From Thermoplasmata archaeon (GTDB lineage Archaea; Thermoplasmatota; Thermoplasmata; Thermoplasmatales; Thermoplasmataceae): 14,849 bases of DNA. The translations under genes and the position numbers were made by a program. The notes below the pieces were generated by a model. The model made no database searches. It was not told the DNA's origin and was given only the letters and a program-made list of their open reading frames with translations. Below, one piece after another: positions 1 to 7,032 of this stretch; position 1 is the stretch's first letter, and each line of letters begins with the position of its first letter. The stretch is from the NCBI GenBank assembly GCA_021850835.1, contig JAJZKS010000017.1:1-14849 (forward strand). Direction: 5' to 3'.

Positions 1-1
1 A

Positions 2-1021
2 TTGGAAGGAGCCCTGAAACGCTCCATTGTCTTAAGATATAATGAAACCACAGATATTACAAGGGACATGAGACTGACTTTTTACAACGCTGGCCACATT
101 CTGGGCTCTTCGTCAGTGCACCTACACATAGGGGAAGGGCTTTACAACATTGTTCTCAGCGGTGATGTCAAATTTGAGAAAACCTGGCTATTCAACCAGG
201 CAAACAACAAGTTCCCAAGGGCAGAGGCATTCATGACTGAGTCCACTTATGCTGGCAGGGATGATTATCACCACCCAAGGGCAGAAGCATCAAACAATTT
301 TGCAGACATTGTGAACAGGACCTTTGAGAGAGGCGGTTCTGTGCTGGTTCCTGTGTTCGCGGTTGGAAGAAGCCAGGAAGTCATGCTTGTGGTGGAAGAG
401 GCCATAAGGACGGGAAAGATACCTGAGTGCTCTGTTTACCTTGATGGTATGATCATGGAGGCCACAGCTATACATGCAGCATATCCAGAATATCTGAACA
501 AGAATCTCAGGGAATCCATAATGATCAAGAGGGAAAACCCGTTCCTGAGCAAGATATTCAAGAAGGTTGAATCTAGGCAGCAGAGACAGGATATCTGCGA
601 TTCCAACGAGAAGAAAATCGTTCTTGCCACATCCGGAATGATGAACGGTGGCCCCGTGATGGAGTACTTCAAAACCTGGGCACCATCACCTGAGAATTCC
701 CTCGTATTTGTTGGATACCAGGCAGAGGGCACCCTTGGGAGAAGAATACAGAGGGGGTCTTCAGAGATTACTCTATCCGATGGCGGAAAGGCCACAAGAT
801 ATGAGATCCGAATGGCGGTAGAAACTTCAGAAGGATTCTCAGGGCACTCTGACAAGAGACAGCTTCTTGCCTACATAGCGACTATGCAGCCAAAGCCACA
901 GAAGATACTTGTAAATCATGGTGACGGAGAAAAGGCTGCGGAGTTTGCCAGATTGATAAGATCCAAGTTTGGCATAGACGCGGTTGCTTTAAGAAATCTA
1001 GAGACTTTGAGGCTGTACTAA
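2..1021 (+). CDS. fttA: aCPSF1/FttA-type KH/beta-CASP ribonuclease, C-terminal part (5' truncated by window edge)
   Basis: The archaeal CPSF-73 homologue is a zinc-dependent endo/5'-3' exoribonuclease; in characterised archaea it cleaves U-rich 3' ends of nascent RNA and promotes transcription termination. The visible 339 residues carry the late metallo-beta-lactamase motifs: GHILGS (31-36, motif 3 His) and SGD (53-55, motif 4 Asp). All three beta-CASP motifs are present: Glu80 in ESTYAGRD (A), His282 in GFSGHSD (B) and His306 in NHGDGE (C). The end, RNLETLRLY, is typical of the family. The N-terminal KH domains and the HxHxDH motif lie outside the window; the family is usually about 630-650 residues, so roughly 300 are missing. 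The reading frame is open to the window edge, so position 2 is not the start. It converges on tal. The archaeal CPSF1 assignment, rather than aCPSF2, rests on the overall motif spacing and C-terminus and should be checked against the missing KH domains. Confidence 0.9.
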   Translation: MEGALKRSIVLRYNETTDITRDMRLTFYNAGHILGSSSVHLHIGEGLYNIVLSGDVKFEKTWLFNQANNKFPRAEAFMTESTYAGRDDYHHPRAEASNNFADIVNRTFERGGSVLVPVFAVGRSQEVMLVVEEAIRTGKIPECSVYLDGMIMEATAIHAAYPEYLNKNLRESIMIKRENPFLSKIFKKVESRQQRQDICDSNEKKIVLATSGMMNGGPVMEYFKTWAPSPENSLVFVGYQAEGTLGRRIQRGSSEITLSDGGKATRYEIRMAVETSEGFSGHSDKRQLLAYIATMQPKPQKILVNHGDGEKAAEFARLIRSKFGIDAVALRNLETLRLY

Positions 1022-1151
1022 TATAAGAGAACCTACAGCCCTCATTATTCATTTCTTTCTTAATCTGAACCACTTCCCCCAATTTTTCAGTGCTGCCTGG
1101 TCGAATGAAATATGACTGGGAACCTCCAAGACAAAACTTTCTTTCCGAGTA

Positions 1152-1158
1152 TTTTTTT
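1152..1158 (+). terminator. U-tract, possible 3' end of fttA transcript
   Basis: A run of seven T on the plus strand lies about 130 nt past the fttA stop, with smaller T-rich patches (near 1050-1060 and 1083-1088) in between. Archaeal termination relies on such U-tracts without a required hairpin. The whole 170-nt convergent gap 1022-1191 shows no gene, only these tracts. Confidence 0.35.
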
Positions 1159-1182
1159 ATTAAAGGAGATTTGAGTTTCAAT

Positions 1183-1187
1183 AAAAA
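1183..1187 (-). terminator. U-tract just past tal, possible 3' end of tkt-tal operon
   Basis: Read on the minus strand, five T occur 5 nt after the tal stop codon, in an A/T-rich stretch; a longer A/T stretch follows near 1161-1151. No strong hairpin is seen. The call rests only on position and on the archaeal preference for U-rich stop sites. Confidence 0.3.
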
Positions 1188-1191
1188 TGGT

Positions 1192-1863
1192 TTAAAGTGG
1201 AAATTCTCCACTTGGCGATACTTTCTTCCAGTCATCCAGAAATCTTTTCAGGCCTTCGTCTGTTTTTGGATGTGATGGAAGCTTCTTGAGCACATCGAAG
1301 GGCAGTGTCACAACATCTGCCCCAATCACAGCTGACCTCAGGACGTGCACAGGATTCCTGATGGAAGCGACCAGTATCTTAGTGCCAATTCCGTAGTTCA
1401 CGAACATGGTCTTTATCTGGTCAATGATCTGCATTCCGTCTTCCCCTATGTCGTCCAGCCTGCCAACAAATGGCGAGACATATTCTGCACCGCTCTTGGC
1501 CGCAAGAAGCGCCTGCAATGGATTGAATATCAGGGTGCAGTTCACTGGGATCCTCTTTTCCTTGAGGCTTTTTATTGCTTTCAGCCCGTCAAGTGTCATT
1601 GGGATCTTTACGACTGCATTTGATCCAAGCTGGCTAACCTTCAATGCCTGCTTCATCATGTTCTCATAATCCGTTGCTACAACTTCCACACTCACTGGCC
1701 CAGGGGTGATCGCAAGGATCTCCTTTATGACCTCTGAGAAAGTCTTGCCTTTCCCGGCTTCCTTTGCTGCCAATGTTGGGTTGGTTGTAACGCCATCCAC
1801 CAATCCGAGTTCCACGCCTTCCTTTATCTCATCCACGTTTGAAGTATCAAGGAAAATTTTCAT
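1192..1863 (-). CDS. tal: Transaldolase (short class, TalC/FSA fold)
   Basis: Moves a dihydroxyacetone unit between sugar phosphates (sedoheptulose-7-P + glyceraldehyde-3-P to erythrose-4-P + fructose-6-P) in the non-oxidative pentose phosphate pathway; cytoplasmic. The 223 residues match the short TalC subfamily. Visible landmarks are Asp6 in FLDTSN, Asn28 in TTNPT, the Schiff-base Lys86 in VVKIPM, the NCTLIFN strand (108-114) and SPFVGR (130-135). Glu60 occupies the place where true transaldolases have Glu and E. coli fructose-6-P aldolase has Gln, so I infer transaldolase rather than aldolase activity. This agrees with the characterised Thermoplasma acidophilum enzyme, whose Lys86 is catalytic (recalled). 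The ATG lies inside the end of tktC (17-nt overlap) and is preceded by a strong GGGAGGA at 8 nt spacing, so it is probably translated from the tkt mRNA, partly coupled to tktC. Confidence 0.95.
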   Translation of the reverse strand: MKIFLDTSNVDEIKEGVELGLVDGVTTNPTLAAKEAGKGKTFSEVIKEILAITPGPVSVEVVATDYENMMKQALKVSQLGSNAVVKIPMTLDGLKAIKSLKEKRIPVNCTLIFNPLQALLAAKSGAEYVSPFVGRLDDIGEDGMQIIDQIKTMFVNYGIGTKILVASIRNPVHVLRSAVIGADVVTLPFDVLKKLPSHPKTDEGLKRFLDDWKKVSPSGEFPL

Positions 1864-2812
1864 ATCTTGGTTCCTCCCTAAAACAGCCTTCTGTCATTTT
1901 CACTATATCATCCACTCCCATATGGAAGTAATCAAAGAGTTCCCAGCCCTTGCCAGACTTTCCAAAGGTATCTCTCATGCCAAGCCTCCAGACCGGGACT
2001 GGATATTCTTCAGAGGTGACTTCTGCGACTCTGCTTCCAAGGCCATTGTAAATCGAGTGCTCTTCCACAGTTACAACATGCCCTGTTTCCTTAGCAGCTT
2101 TGACAATTGCATTCCTGTCTATCGGCTTGATGGAACTCATGTTGATGACACGCGCATCAATGCCTTTGTTCTTGAGCTGCTCAGCAGCCTCAAGGGCAAA
2201 TGACACCATTACGCCCATGCCAATGATTGTGACATCGTCCCCGTCCTTGAAGGTGTGTGCTTTTCCCTGCTTGAATTCATAATTCTTGTCATTTAGTACA
2301 GGGAATTTTTCCCTGGAAAGCCTGACAAAGTTGGGACCCCTCCCCCTTTCTGCAAGGAAATCTATAACGCTCCTGGTTTCTATTGAATCTACAGGGACAG
2401 AAACCTTCATGTTGGGCAGCCCTGACATAATTCCTACATCTTCGACAATCTGGTGGGTAGCCCCGTCTTCTCCAACGGTGATTCCGGAATGCGTGACAAC
2501 GAAGTTAACGTCGAGGTTGTTGTAGCATACTGACTGCCTCATCTGCTCGTACGTCCTCATGAGAAATACTGCAAATGTGGATGCAAAGACTCTCTTGCCG
2601 CTCAATGAGAGGCCTGCTGCAGTGGCAACCATGGACTGCTCCGCAATGCCCATGTTGAAGAACCTGTCAGGGTATGCCTTGCCGAATATCGATGTCTTGG
2701 TTGAGGAAGAAAGGTCCGCGTCTAGAACAACCAGTTCCATGTACTTTGCGCCAAGAGTCTTTAGTTCCTCGCCATAGGCATCCCTTAAACTTTCTGACTG
2801 CCCCTTGAGCAT
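1847..2812 (-). CDS. tktC: Transketolase, C-terminal subunit (pyrimidine-binding and C-terminal domains)
   Basis: Second half of a split transketolase, which moves a two-carbon ketol unit using thiamine diphosphate (TPP). The 321 residues hold the pyrimidine-binding domain, with the cofactor-activating glutamate in GIAEQS (Glu58), the [15 protein letters not shown] loop (about 106-120) and a C-terminal regulatory-type domain beginning near residue 190. It must pair with the N-terminal subunit to form a complete active site. The ATG follows the tktN stop directly (TAAATG), with a GGTGA/GAGGAG Shine-Dalgarno inside the last tktN codons. The 3' end overlaps tal by 17 nt. Two-gene transketolases are normal in archaea and many bacteria, so this is not a frameshift. 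The C-terminal part also resembles 1-deoxyxylulose-5-P synthase, but the transaldolase partner supports transketolase. Confidence 0.95.
   Translation of the reverse strand: MLKGQSESLRDAYGEELKTLGAKYMELVVLDADLSSSTKTSIFGKAYPDRFFNMGIAEQSMVATAAGLSLSGKRVFASTFAVFLMRTYEQMRQSVCYNNLDVNFVVTHSGITVGEDGATHQIVEDVGIMSGLPNMKVSVPVDSIETRSVIDFLAERGRGPNFVRLSREKFPVLNDKNYEFKQGKAHTFKDGDDVTIIGMGVMVSFALEAAEQLKNKGIDARVINMSSIKPIDRNAIVKAAKETGHVVTVEEHSIYNGLGSRVAEVTSEEYPVPVWRLGMRDTFGKSGKGWELFDYFHMGVDDIVKMTEGCFREEPRYENFP
1872..1878 (-). promoter_or_regulatory. Shine-Dalgarno site of tal
   Basis: GGGAGGA on the minus strand, 8 nt before the tal ATG and inside the tktC coding region. It fixes the tal start and shows that this internal operon gene is read by SD-dependent initiation, unlike the leaderless-looking first genes elsewhere in the window. 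Confidence 0.75.
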
Positions 2813-3640
2813 TTACTCCTCACCCCCTATTTCCCTGAGGGCCCTCTCGTATTCTTCCTGTGAAGCAGGAGGTGCGCCATGGTACTTTGGATTGTTTTCC
2901 ATGTAGCTTACCCCCTTGCCTTTTACTGTATTTGCGATGATGAATGTTGGCTTTTCCTTGCTCTTCTTGGCCTTTTCAATCGCAGAAATTATTTCCTCAA
3001 AATTGTGGCCATCTATTTCAATGGCATTCCATCCAAAACTTGATACCATTTCCTTGACGTTTTCAATGGGCATTATGTCCTTCGTATAGCCGTCCAGTTG
3101 CACGCCATTCTTATCAAGTATGACAATAAGGTTGTTTAGCCTGTACTTTGAACCGGCCATCATGGCTTCCCATATGCTACCCTCTTCAATTTCTCCGTCG
3201 CCAACAATAACGAATACGTGATAGTTTTTTGAGTCAAGTTTCCCGGCAAGAGCCATTCCAACCCCTATGCCAAGGCCCTGGCCAAGTGAACCCGTGGAAG
3301 CCTCAACTCCTGGAACGCCTCTGTGGACATGGCCCTCGAGTTTAGAATTCAACTTCCTGAAACCCGAAAGTAGAGATTCCGGGAAGAAACCCCTAATTGA
3401 AAGTGCTGCATAGAGGCCGGGGGACGCATGCCCTTTGCTCAGCACAAGCCTGTCCCTCTCAGGATTTGTCGGGTCAAGTGGATCGATGTTCATTTCCTTG
3501 AAATAAAGCACAGCAAGAATGTCAGCGATGCTAAGAGATCCACCTGGATGCCCGCTCTTGGCAGAGTAGACCATCTCTATAATCTTCCTTCTTATGCTAG
3601 TTGCTATGTTTTTCAGGTCGGCCTCTTTATATTGCTCCAT
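2813..3640 (-). CDS. tktN: Transketolase, N-terminal subunit (TPP pyrophosphate-binding domain)
   Basis: First half of the split transketolase. The 275 residues carry the diphosphate-binding domain: SGHPGGS (29-35), SKGHASPGLYA (68-78), the substrate/TPP loop STGSLGQGLG (115-124), and the TPP/Mg2+ motif beginning VGDGE (146-150) and ending with the Asn of LDKN (175-178). The length is normal for this subunit. The ATG at 3640 has a GGAGA Shine-Dalgarno 7 nt upstream. It is the first gene of the tktN-tktC-tal operon. Its upstream region, shared with the end of ftsZ, holds a perfect palindrome about 70-90 nt before the ATG that may be promoter, operator or the ftsZ terminator. Thermoplasmata are generally held to use the non-oxidative pentose phosphate route to supply ribose and erythrose phosphates, which explains the operon content. 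Confidence 0.95.
   Translation of the reverse strand: MEQYKEADLKNIATSIRRKIIEMVYSAKSGHPGGSLSIADILAVLYFKEMNIDPLDPTNPERDRLVLSKGHASPGLYAALSIRGFFPESLLSGFRKLNSKLEGHVHRGVPGVEASTGSLGQGLGIGVGMALAGKLDSKNYHVFVIVGDGEIEEGSIWEAMMAGSKYRLNNLIVILDKNGVQLDGYTKDIMPIENVKEMVSSFGWNAIEIDGHNFEEIISAIEKAKKSKEKPTFIIANTVKGKGVSYMENNPKYHGAPPASQEEYERALREIGGEE
2816..2824 (-). promoter_or_regulatory. Shine-Dalgarno region of tktC inside the tktN 3' end
   Basis: The minus strand reads GGTGAGGAG before TAAATG. GGTGA and GAGGAG can both pair with the 16S rRNA tail, 3-7 nt from the start. Together with the zero-spacing stop/start this points to translational coupling that would keep the two subunits equimolar. Confidence 0.65.
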
Positions 3641-3647
3641 TAAACTT

Positions 3648-3652
3648 TCTCC
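3648..3652 (-). promoter_or_regulatory. Shine-Dalgarno site of tktN
   Basis: GGAGA on the minus strand, 7 nt before the ATG. A leadered start implies that transcription begins clearly upstream, compatible with a TATA element inside the palindrome at 3711-3731 and a 5' UTR of roughly 40-50 nt. Confidence 0.5.
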
Positions 3653-3710
3653 AGAATTTTCCCCTCAACATTCCCTCTGCAGGTTTTGAGAGGCACTTAA
3701 GCGTAGCAGT

Positions 3711-3731
3711 ATTTTTAATAGTATTAAAAAT
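3711..3731. repeat. Perfect 21-nt palindrome upstream of the tkt-tal operon
   Basis: Two 10-nt arms, ATTTTTAATA and TATTAAAAAT, flank a single G. The symmetry is exact. It lies 38 nt past the ftsZ stop and 71-91 nt before the tktN ATG, both on the minus strand. Each arm contains a TATA-like TTTTTAATA, so it could be the tkt promoter, an operator overlapping that promoter, or an A/T-rich terminator for ftsZ. Confidence 0.6.
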
Positions 3732-3768
3732 GTTTTTTAGGCATCCTAGCAACATTGGCTTTGTAGTT

Positions 3769-4842
3769 TCAGATTGTATCTACTCCAGTGTCCTTATTCG
3801 TTTGCTGCCCCATATTCTGTATCTCTGTATAGGAAAGGCCGGTTGCAACTACGAGCACTTCGACGCTCCCCGTGTACTTTGGGTCAACCGTGGCTCCCCA
3901 GATGATCTGTGTACCCTTTCCAACAAGTTTCCTGATCATATCGGCAGCGCTGCTTGACTCTTCTAGCTGGAGGTCAGTTCCGCCAGTAATGTTTATTATT
4001 ACTCCCGATGAATTGCTCATATCCAGTTTGAGGAATGGCGAGTTGAGTGCTTTGTGGACTGCTTCCTCCACCCTTAAGCCTGGTTCGGCGCTCGACATCC
4101 CTATGCCTATCATTGCAATTCCGGAATCTTTCATGATGGTCCTTAGGTCGTTAAAGTCAAGATTTATGAGGCCAGGTTTGGTCACCAGGTCAGAAATTCC
4201 TGTAATCGCCTTAACAATGATTTCGTCAGCAAACCTGAAAGCTTTTTCAAGAGGCAGGTCAGGCACAAGTTCAAGAAGCTTGTCATTGGGTATGATTATC
4301 ACGGTGTCTGAATAATTTGAAAGCCTGGACAGCCCCTGCGTGGCATTCTCCATTCTTACCTTACCTTCTGACTTGAATGGAAGTGTAACAACGGATATTG
4401 TGAGCGCGCCACTGTCCTTGGATCTTGATGCAATATAGGGGGCAGAGCCTGTTCCGGTACCCCCGCCAAGGCCAGCTGTGATGAAAGCTATGTCTGTGCC
4501 CGCGATATACCGCATAATCTCCTGGTCAGATTCCTTGGCTGCTAGTTCCCCTATCCTCGGGTCAGCGCCAGAGCCAAGGCCCCTTGTGAGGCTTTTTCCC
4601 ATTAGAATCTTGTGGTTTGCTTTCGTCTTGAGCAAGTGTGGGGCATCAGTGTTGCAAGCAATCATAGTCGCACCATTGATGCCTTCCTTCATTAGCCTGT
4701 TAATTGTATTAGAGCCTGCACCTCCAGCCCCGAAGATCATGATCTTGACCCTGAGCTGCTCCAGGTAATTCTGTAGCTCCTCGTCTGATGTGCTGAAGTC
4801 TTCTTCACGGTCTTCATAGCCAGGATAGTTGGGTTGACTCAT
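3769..4842 (-). CDS. ftsZ: Cell division GTPase FtsZ
   Basis: Tubulin-like GTPase that polymerises at mid-cell to form the division ring. The 357 residues show the G-rich nucleotide-binding segments FGAGGAGSNT (37-46) and NTDAPHL (64-70), the signature GGGTGTG (126-132), and the T7 synergy loop NLDFND (227-232), whose acidic residues trigger GTP hydrolysis in the neighbouring subunit. An acidic N-terminal tail of about 30 residues precedes the core. The C-terminal extension after the fold is very short, ending DTGVDTI, with no long disordered linker; whether this end binds an anchor such as SepF is not evident. The ATG at 4842 has no convincing Shine-Dalgarno but has a TATA-like box about 30 nt upstream, so it is probably leaderless. 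It lies in tandem after the glycosyltransferase with an 83-nt gap and is not obviously co-regulated with it. Confidence 0.96.
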   Translation of the reverse strand: MSQPNYPGYEDREEDFSTSDEELQNYLEQLRVKIMIFGAGGAGSNTINRLMKEGINGATMIACNTDAPHLLKTKANHKILMGKSLTRGLGSGADPRIGELAAKESDQEIMRYIAGTDIAFITAGLGGGTGTGSAPYIASRSKDSGALTISVVTLPFKSEGKVRMENATQGLSRLSNYSDTVIIIPNDKLLELVPDLPLEKAFRFADEIIVKAITGISDLVTKPGLINLDFNDLRTIMKDSGIAMIGIGMSSAEPGLRVEEAVHKALNSPFLKLDMSNSSGVIINITGGTDLQLEESSSAADMIRKLVGKGTQIIWGATVDPKYTGSVEVLVVATGLSYTEIQNMGQQTNKDTGVDTI

Positions 4843-4867
4843 TTTCCAAGAAGATAGTGTGTATAAT

Positions 4868-4880
4868 GTATTAATTTTTG
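4868..4880 (-). promoter_or_regulatory. Probable TATA box for ftsZ
   Basis: The minus strand reads CAAAAATTAATAC here, with TTAATA centred about 30 nt before the ftsZ ATG. That spacing would place transcription initiation at or within a few nt of the start codon. Confidence 0.45.
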
Positions 4881-4925
4881 TCAGATATCCTCAAAATTTT
4901 ATTTTTATGGAATTTTAACAATTGT

Positions 4926-6143
4926 TTATCTTGTTCCCCAGCTGTTCCCCTTCCAGAAAGTGAGGAGCCCATAGATGCTTGTCACAAACAGCACACCCAG
5001 TGCAAGTGCACCATATGCTATTGTTTTGAGCCTTTCGCCGCTCATTCTCTGCACCACCGCCCCAAGGAATATAGCTGAGCCGCCCAGGTTCATAAGTGCA
5101 ACTGCGACCCTGATGAATAGATGAGACCCTAATGTGTTCAGGTCCCCAAATAATGCGAAAGCAAAGATATCTCCAGCTTGGAAAGATGCATGATTGAAGA
5201 GGAAGAATGAATACAGCTTGAAAATTCCTATTCCCAGCGCAATGAACGGAAGAGCGAAAGTGTAGACCATTTCCAGAGTATAGAAACCTCCTGCCTTGAT
5301 TATGGTGCCTTCCCGGAGCTCCCTGCCAAACCTGATCCAGTTGGAACGTGACCATCTGAGGTTCTGCCTGAAGAACTTTTTCACGTTTTCCTGAGGATAG
5401 CATTGTACCTTTGTGGTGTAATCCTTCACTGCCTTGTACCCGTTCTTGATTATGTATCCTGTCATCTGCCAGTCATCACCAAGCGGTGATGACTTCCCCA
5501 TGATTGAGAAATCTGAGAATTCCTTTGACATTATGAAGGGCCGGATTATGTCAGTCCTGTACATAACGCAGGCACCGTCAAGGTTCATTACATTCCCATG
5601 GGCAGACATGGCCCTGAAAATGACTTCCCTGGACCTCTCAACGAACTCCGATGCATATGAAAGGGGATCTCCTGTCTTTTTAATTGTGAGATTGGCCCCC
5701 ACTCCGCCCACATTGTTTACGAAATGGGACATCATGCTTGAAACCGCATTCTCAGGGAGTATGGTATCGCTGTCCATGAACATGACATATTCCGTGCTAA
5801 GGTAGCCCATTGCCAGTGCAAGTGCCTTTTTCTTCCCCTGCCTGGATTTCTGGTGCACGAAGAGCCCACCCCTTGTTTCCGTTATTGCCTTATATGGTTC
5901 ATAACTGGAGTCACCAACAACGACGAAGCTGCAGCCCTGCCTTGAAACAGAGTCAATTGCTTCTGTGAAGATATTCTCCTTTTCATTGTAAACTGGAATT
6001 ACAATTGTGGCTTTATTTGGATCCACCAATGAATAGTCAGTCTGAGAGATGTATCTCATTGAACTGTACGAATTTATCAGATAATAAAAAACGGTTGCCA
6101 GGGTCAGAAGACCAATGGCAAAGTAAACCTCTCTTACCAGCAA
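4926..6143 (-). CDS. Membrane family-2 glycosyltransferase (cellulose/hyaluronan synthase-like)
   Basis: Inverting GT-A glycosyltransferase that probably extends or exports a surface or lipid-linked glycan from a nucleotide sugar; acceptor unknown. An N-terminal membrane helix (about 6-25) precedes the GT2 domain, which begins VIPVYNE (48-54). Metal/UDP-binding DSD is at 124-126, the acidic GDD at 222-224, and the processive-type RQNLRW motif (Q260, R263, W264) follows. The C-terminus has three or four hydrophobic helices (about 288-314, 325-334, 340-365, 376-397), as in processive synthases. The start is TTG at 6143: an in-frame stop lies four codons upstream and no ATG occurs before the first helix (the next is Met29). 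A TATA-like box is centred 28 nt upstream, so the mRNA is probably leaderless. It diverges from a sugar epimerase, suggesting a shared glycan pathway. Confidence 0.88.
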   Translation of the reverse strand: MLVREVYFAIGLLTLATVFYYLINSYSSMRYISQTDYSLVDPNKATIVIPVYNEKENIFTEAIDSVSRQGCSFVVVGDSSYEPYKAITETRGGLFVHQKSRQGKKKALALAMGYLSTEYVMFMDSDTILPENAVSSMMSHFVNNVGGVGANLTIKKTGDPLSYASEFVERSREVIFRAMSAHGNVMNLDGACVMYRTDIIRPFIMSKEFSDFSIMGKSSPLGDDWQMTGYIIKNGYKAVKDYTTKVQCYPQENVKKFFRQNLRWSRSNWIRFGRELREGTIIKAGGFYTLEMVYTFALPFIALGIGIFKLYSFFLFNHASFQAGDIFAFALFGDLNTLGSHLFIRVAVALMNLGGSAIFLGAVVQRMSGERLKTIAYGALALGVLFVTSIYGLLTFWKGNSWGTR

Positions 6144-6166
6144 TCTGGAGTTTTATTTTTCGTGGG

Positions 6167-6175
6167 TATTAAAAA
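6167..6175 (-). promoter_or_regulatory. Probable TATA box for the glycosyltransferase
   Basis: TTTTTAATA on the minus strand, centred 28 nt before the TTG start. It lies in the 106-nt divergent gap shared with the epimerase. No Shine-Dalgarno is seen, supporting leaderless initiation at UUG. Confidence 0.5.
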
Positions 6176-6215
6176 TTATTGGTTCAATAATGCATTCATG
6201 AGCGAAAAAATAACG

Positions 6216-6227
6216 ATATTTAGAATA
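6216..6227 (+). promoter_or_regulatory. Probable TATA box for the epimerase
   Basis: ATATTTAGAATA, centred about 29 nt before the ATG at 6250. The sequence between box and ATG lacks a purine-rich ribosome site, so the transcript is probably leaderless. Confidence 0.45.
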
Positions 6228-6249
6228 ACTCCTGAACAATTGTCAACCC

Positions 6250-7032
6250 ATGAAGATTCTTGTAACAGGACACAAAGGTTTCATTGGCGCCATTATTTAT
6301 TCCAATTTCAGGAAGAAATACCAAGAAGTGGACGGAATTGATGCTGGGGACCAAATTCCCGACAAGAAATATGATTATATCATTCACCTTGGCGCGAGAA
6401 CCCTGATCAGGCTTTCCAAGGATAAGCCGTATGAATATTTTCAGGACAACCTTGATCTTTCAATGAGGATACTCGAGCTGGCAAGGAAACACGATTCAAT
6501 AGTTGTTTACCCCACATCTGGATCTGAAAGCGAAGCCACCAACCCATATTCACTGGCAAAAAAGCAGGTGGTTGAATGGATAGAGCTTTACCACAACCTA
6601 TACGGCCTCAGAAGGCACGTACTGAAATTCTACAACATATATGGCCCAACCAGCAGGAAGGGGGCAGTATACCTGTTCTGCAATGCTGCACTTAAAGGTG
6701 AGCCAGTAACTGTGTATGGTGACGGAAACCATGTAAGGGACTTTATTCATGTCAATGACGTTTCGCGATGCATAGATCTCATCCTTGATGGTAAAGTACA
6801 GGAGGGCCATCACGAAATCGGCACTGGAAAAGGAACTTCTGTCAATGGCCTCATAGAAATAGTTGAAAATGCCACAGGAGTAAAACTGGAAGTTGCCCAC
6901 AGGGAATATATCCTTCCCGAGGCAGAAGCACTTTATGCTAAGAAACCACTGCTGAAAGAAACGATTCCAATTGAAGATGGGGTAAAAGAGGTATTGGAGG
7001 AATTGAAGAAAGAGAGATCAGGCTCTCTTTAA
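6250..7032 (+). CDS. NAD-dependent sugar epimerase/dehydratase (extended SDR family), short form
   Basis: Likely acts on a nucleotide-activated sugar (epimerisation or dehydration), supplying donors for surface glycans. The Rossmann glycine motif TGHKGFIG (6-13) binds NAD. The catalytic triad is visible as Ser90 (or Thr89) in PTSGS and Tyr100-x3-Lys104 in YSLAK. The NIYGP strand (about 133-137) and the VRDFIHVND segment (about 162-170) are classic for UDP-glucose 4-epimerase-like enzymes. At 260 residues it is about 50 shorter than the usual 310; the loss falls mainly between the first strand and the active-site serine. All catalytic residues remain, so it is probably functional. It diverges from the glycosyltransferase, and its last 15 nt overlap the end of the convergent acyl-CoA synthetase. 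Exact substrate cannot be read from the sequence. Confidence 0.88.
   Translation: MKILVTGHKGFIGAIIYSNFRKKYQEVDGIDAGDQIPDKKYDYIIHLGARTLIRLSKDKPYEYFQDNLDLSMRILELARKHDSIVVYPTSGSESEATNPYSLAKKQVVEWIELYHNLYGLRRHVLKFYNIYGPTSRKGAVYLFCNAALKGEPVTVYGDGNHVRDFIHVNDVSRCIDLILDGKVQEGHHEIGTGKGTSVNGLIEIVENATGVKLEVAHREYILPEAEALYAKKPLLKETIPIEDGVKEVLEELKKERSGSL

Noticed and set aside
1192..1863. Fructose-6-phosphate aldolase instead of transaldolase
   Set aside because: Glu60 rather than Gln at the active-site position, and the operon with transketolase, favour transaldolase.
1847..3640. Transketolase apparently broken into two frames
   Set aside because: The break is a clean TAAATG with its own Shine-Dalgarno at the domain boundary. 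Two-subunit transketolases are standard in archaea, so it is not a frameshift or pseudogene.
4915..5403. 162-codon minus-strand open frame within the glycosyltransferase
   Set aside because: Same strand, different frame from a gene with clear GT2 motifs; its translation shows no domain and is rich in residues typical of an out-of-frame read.
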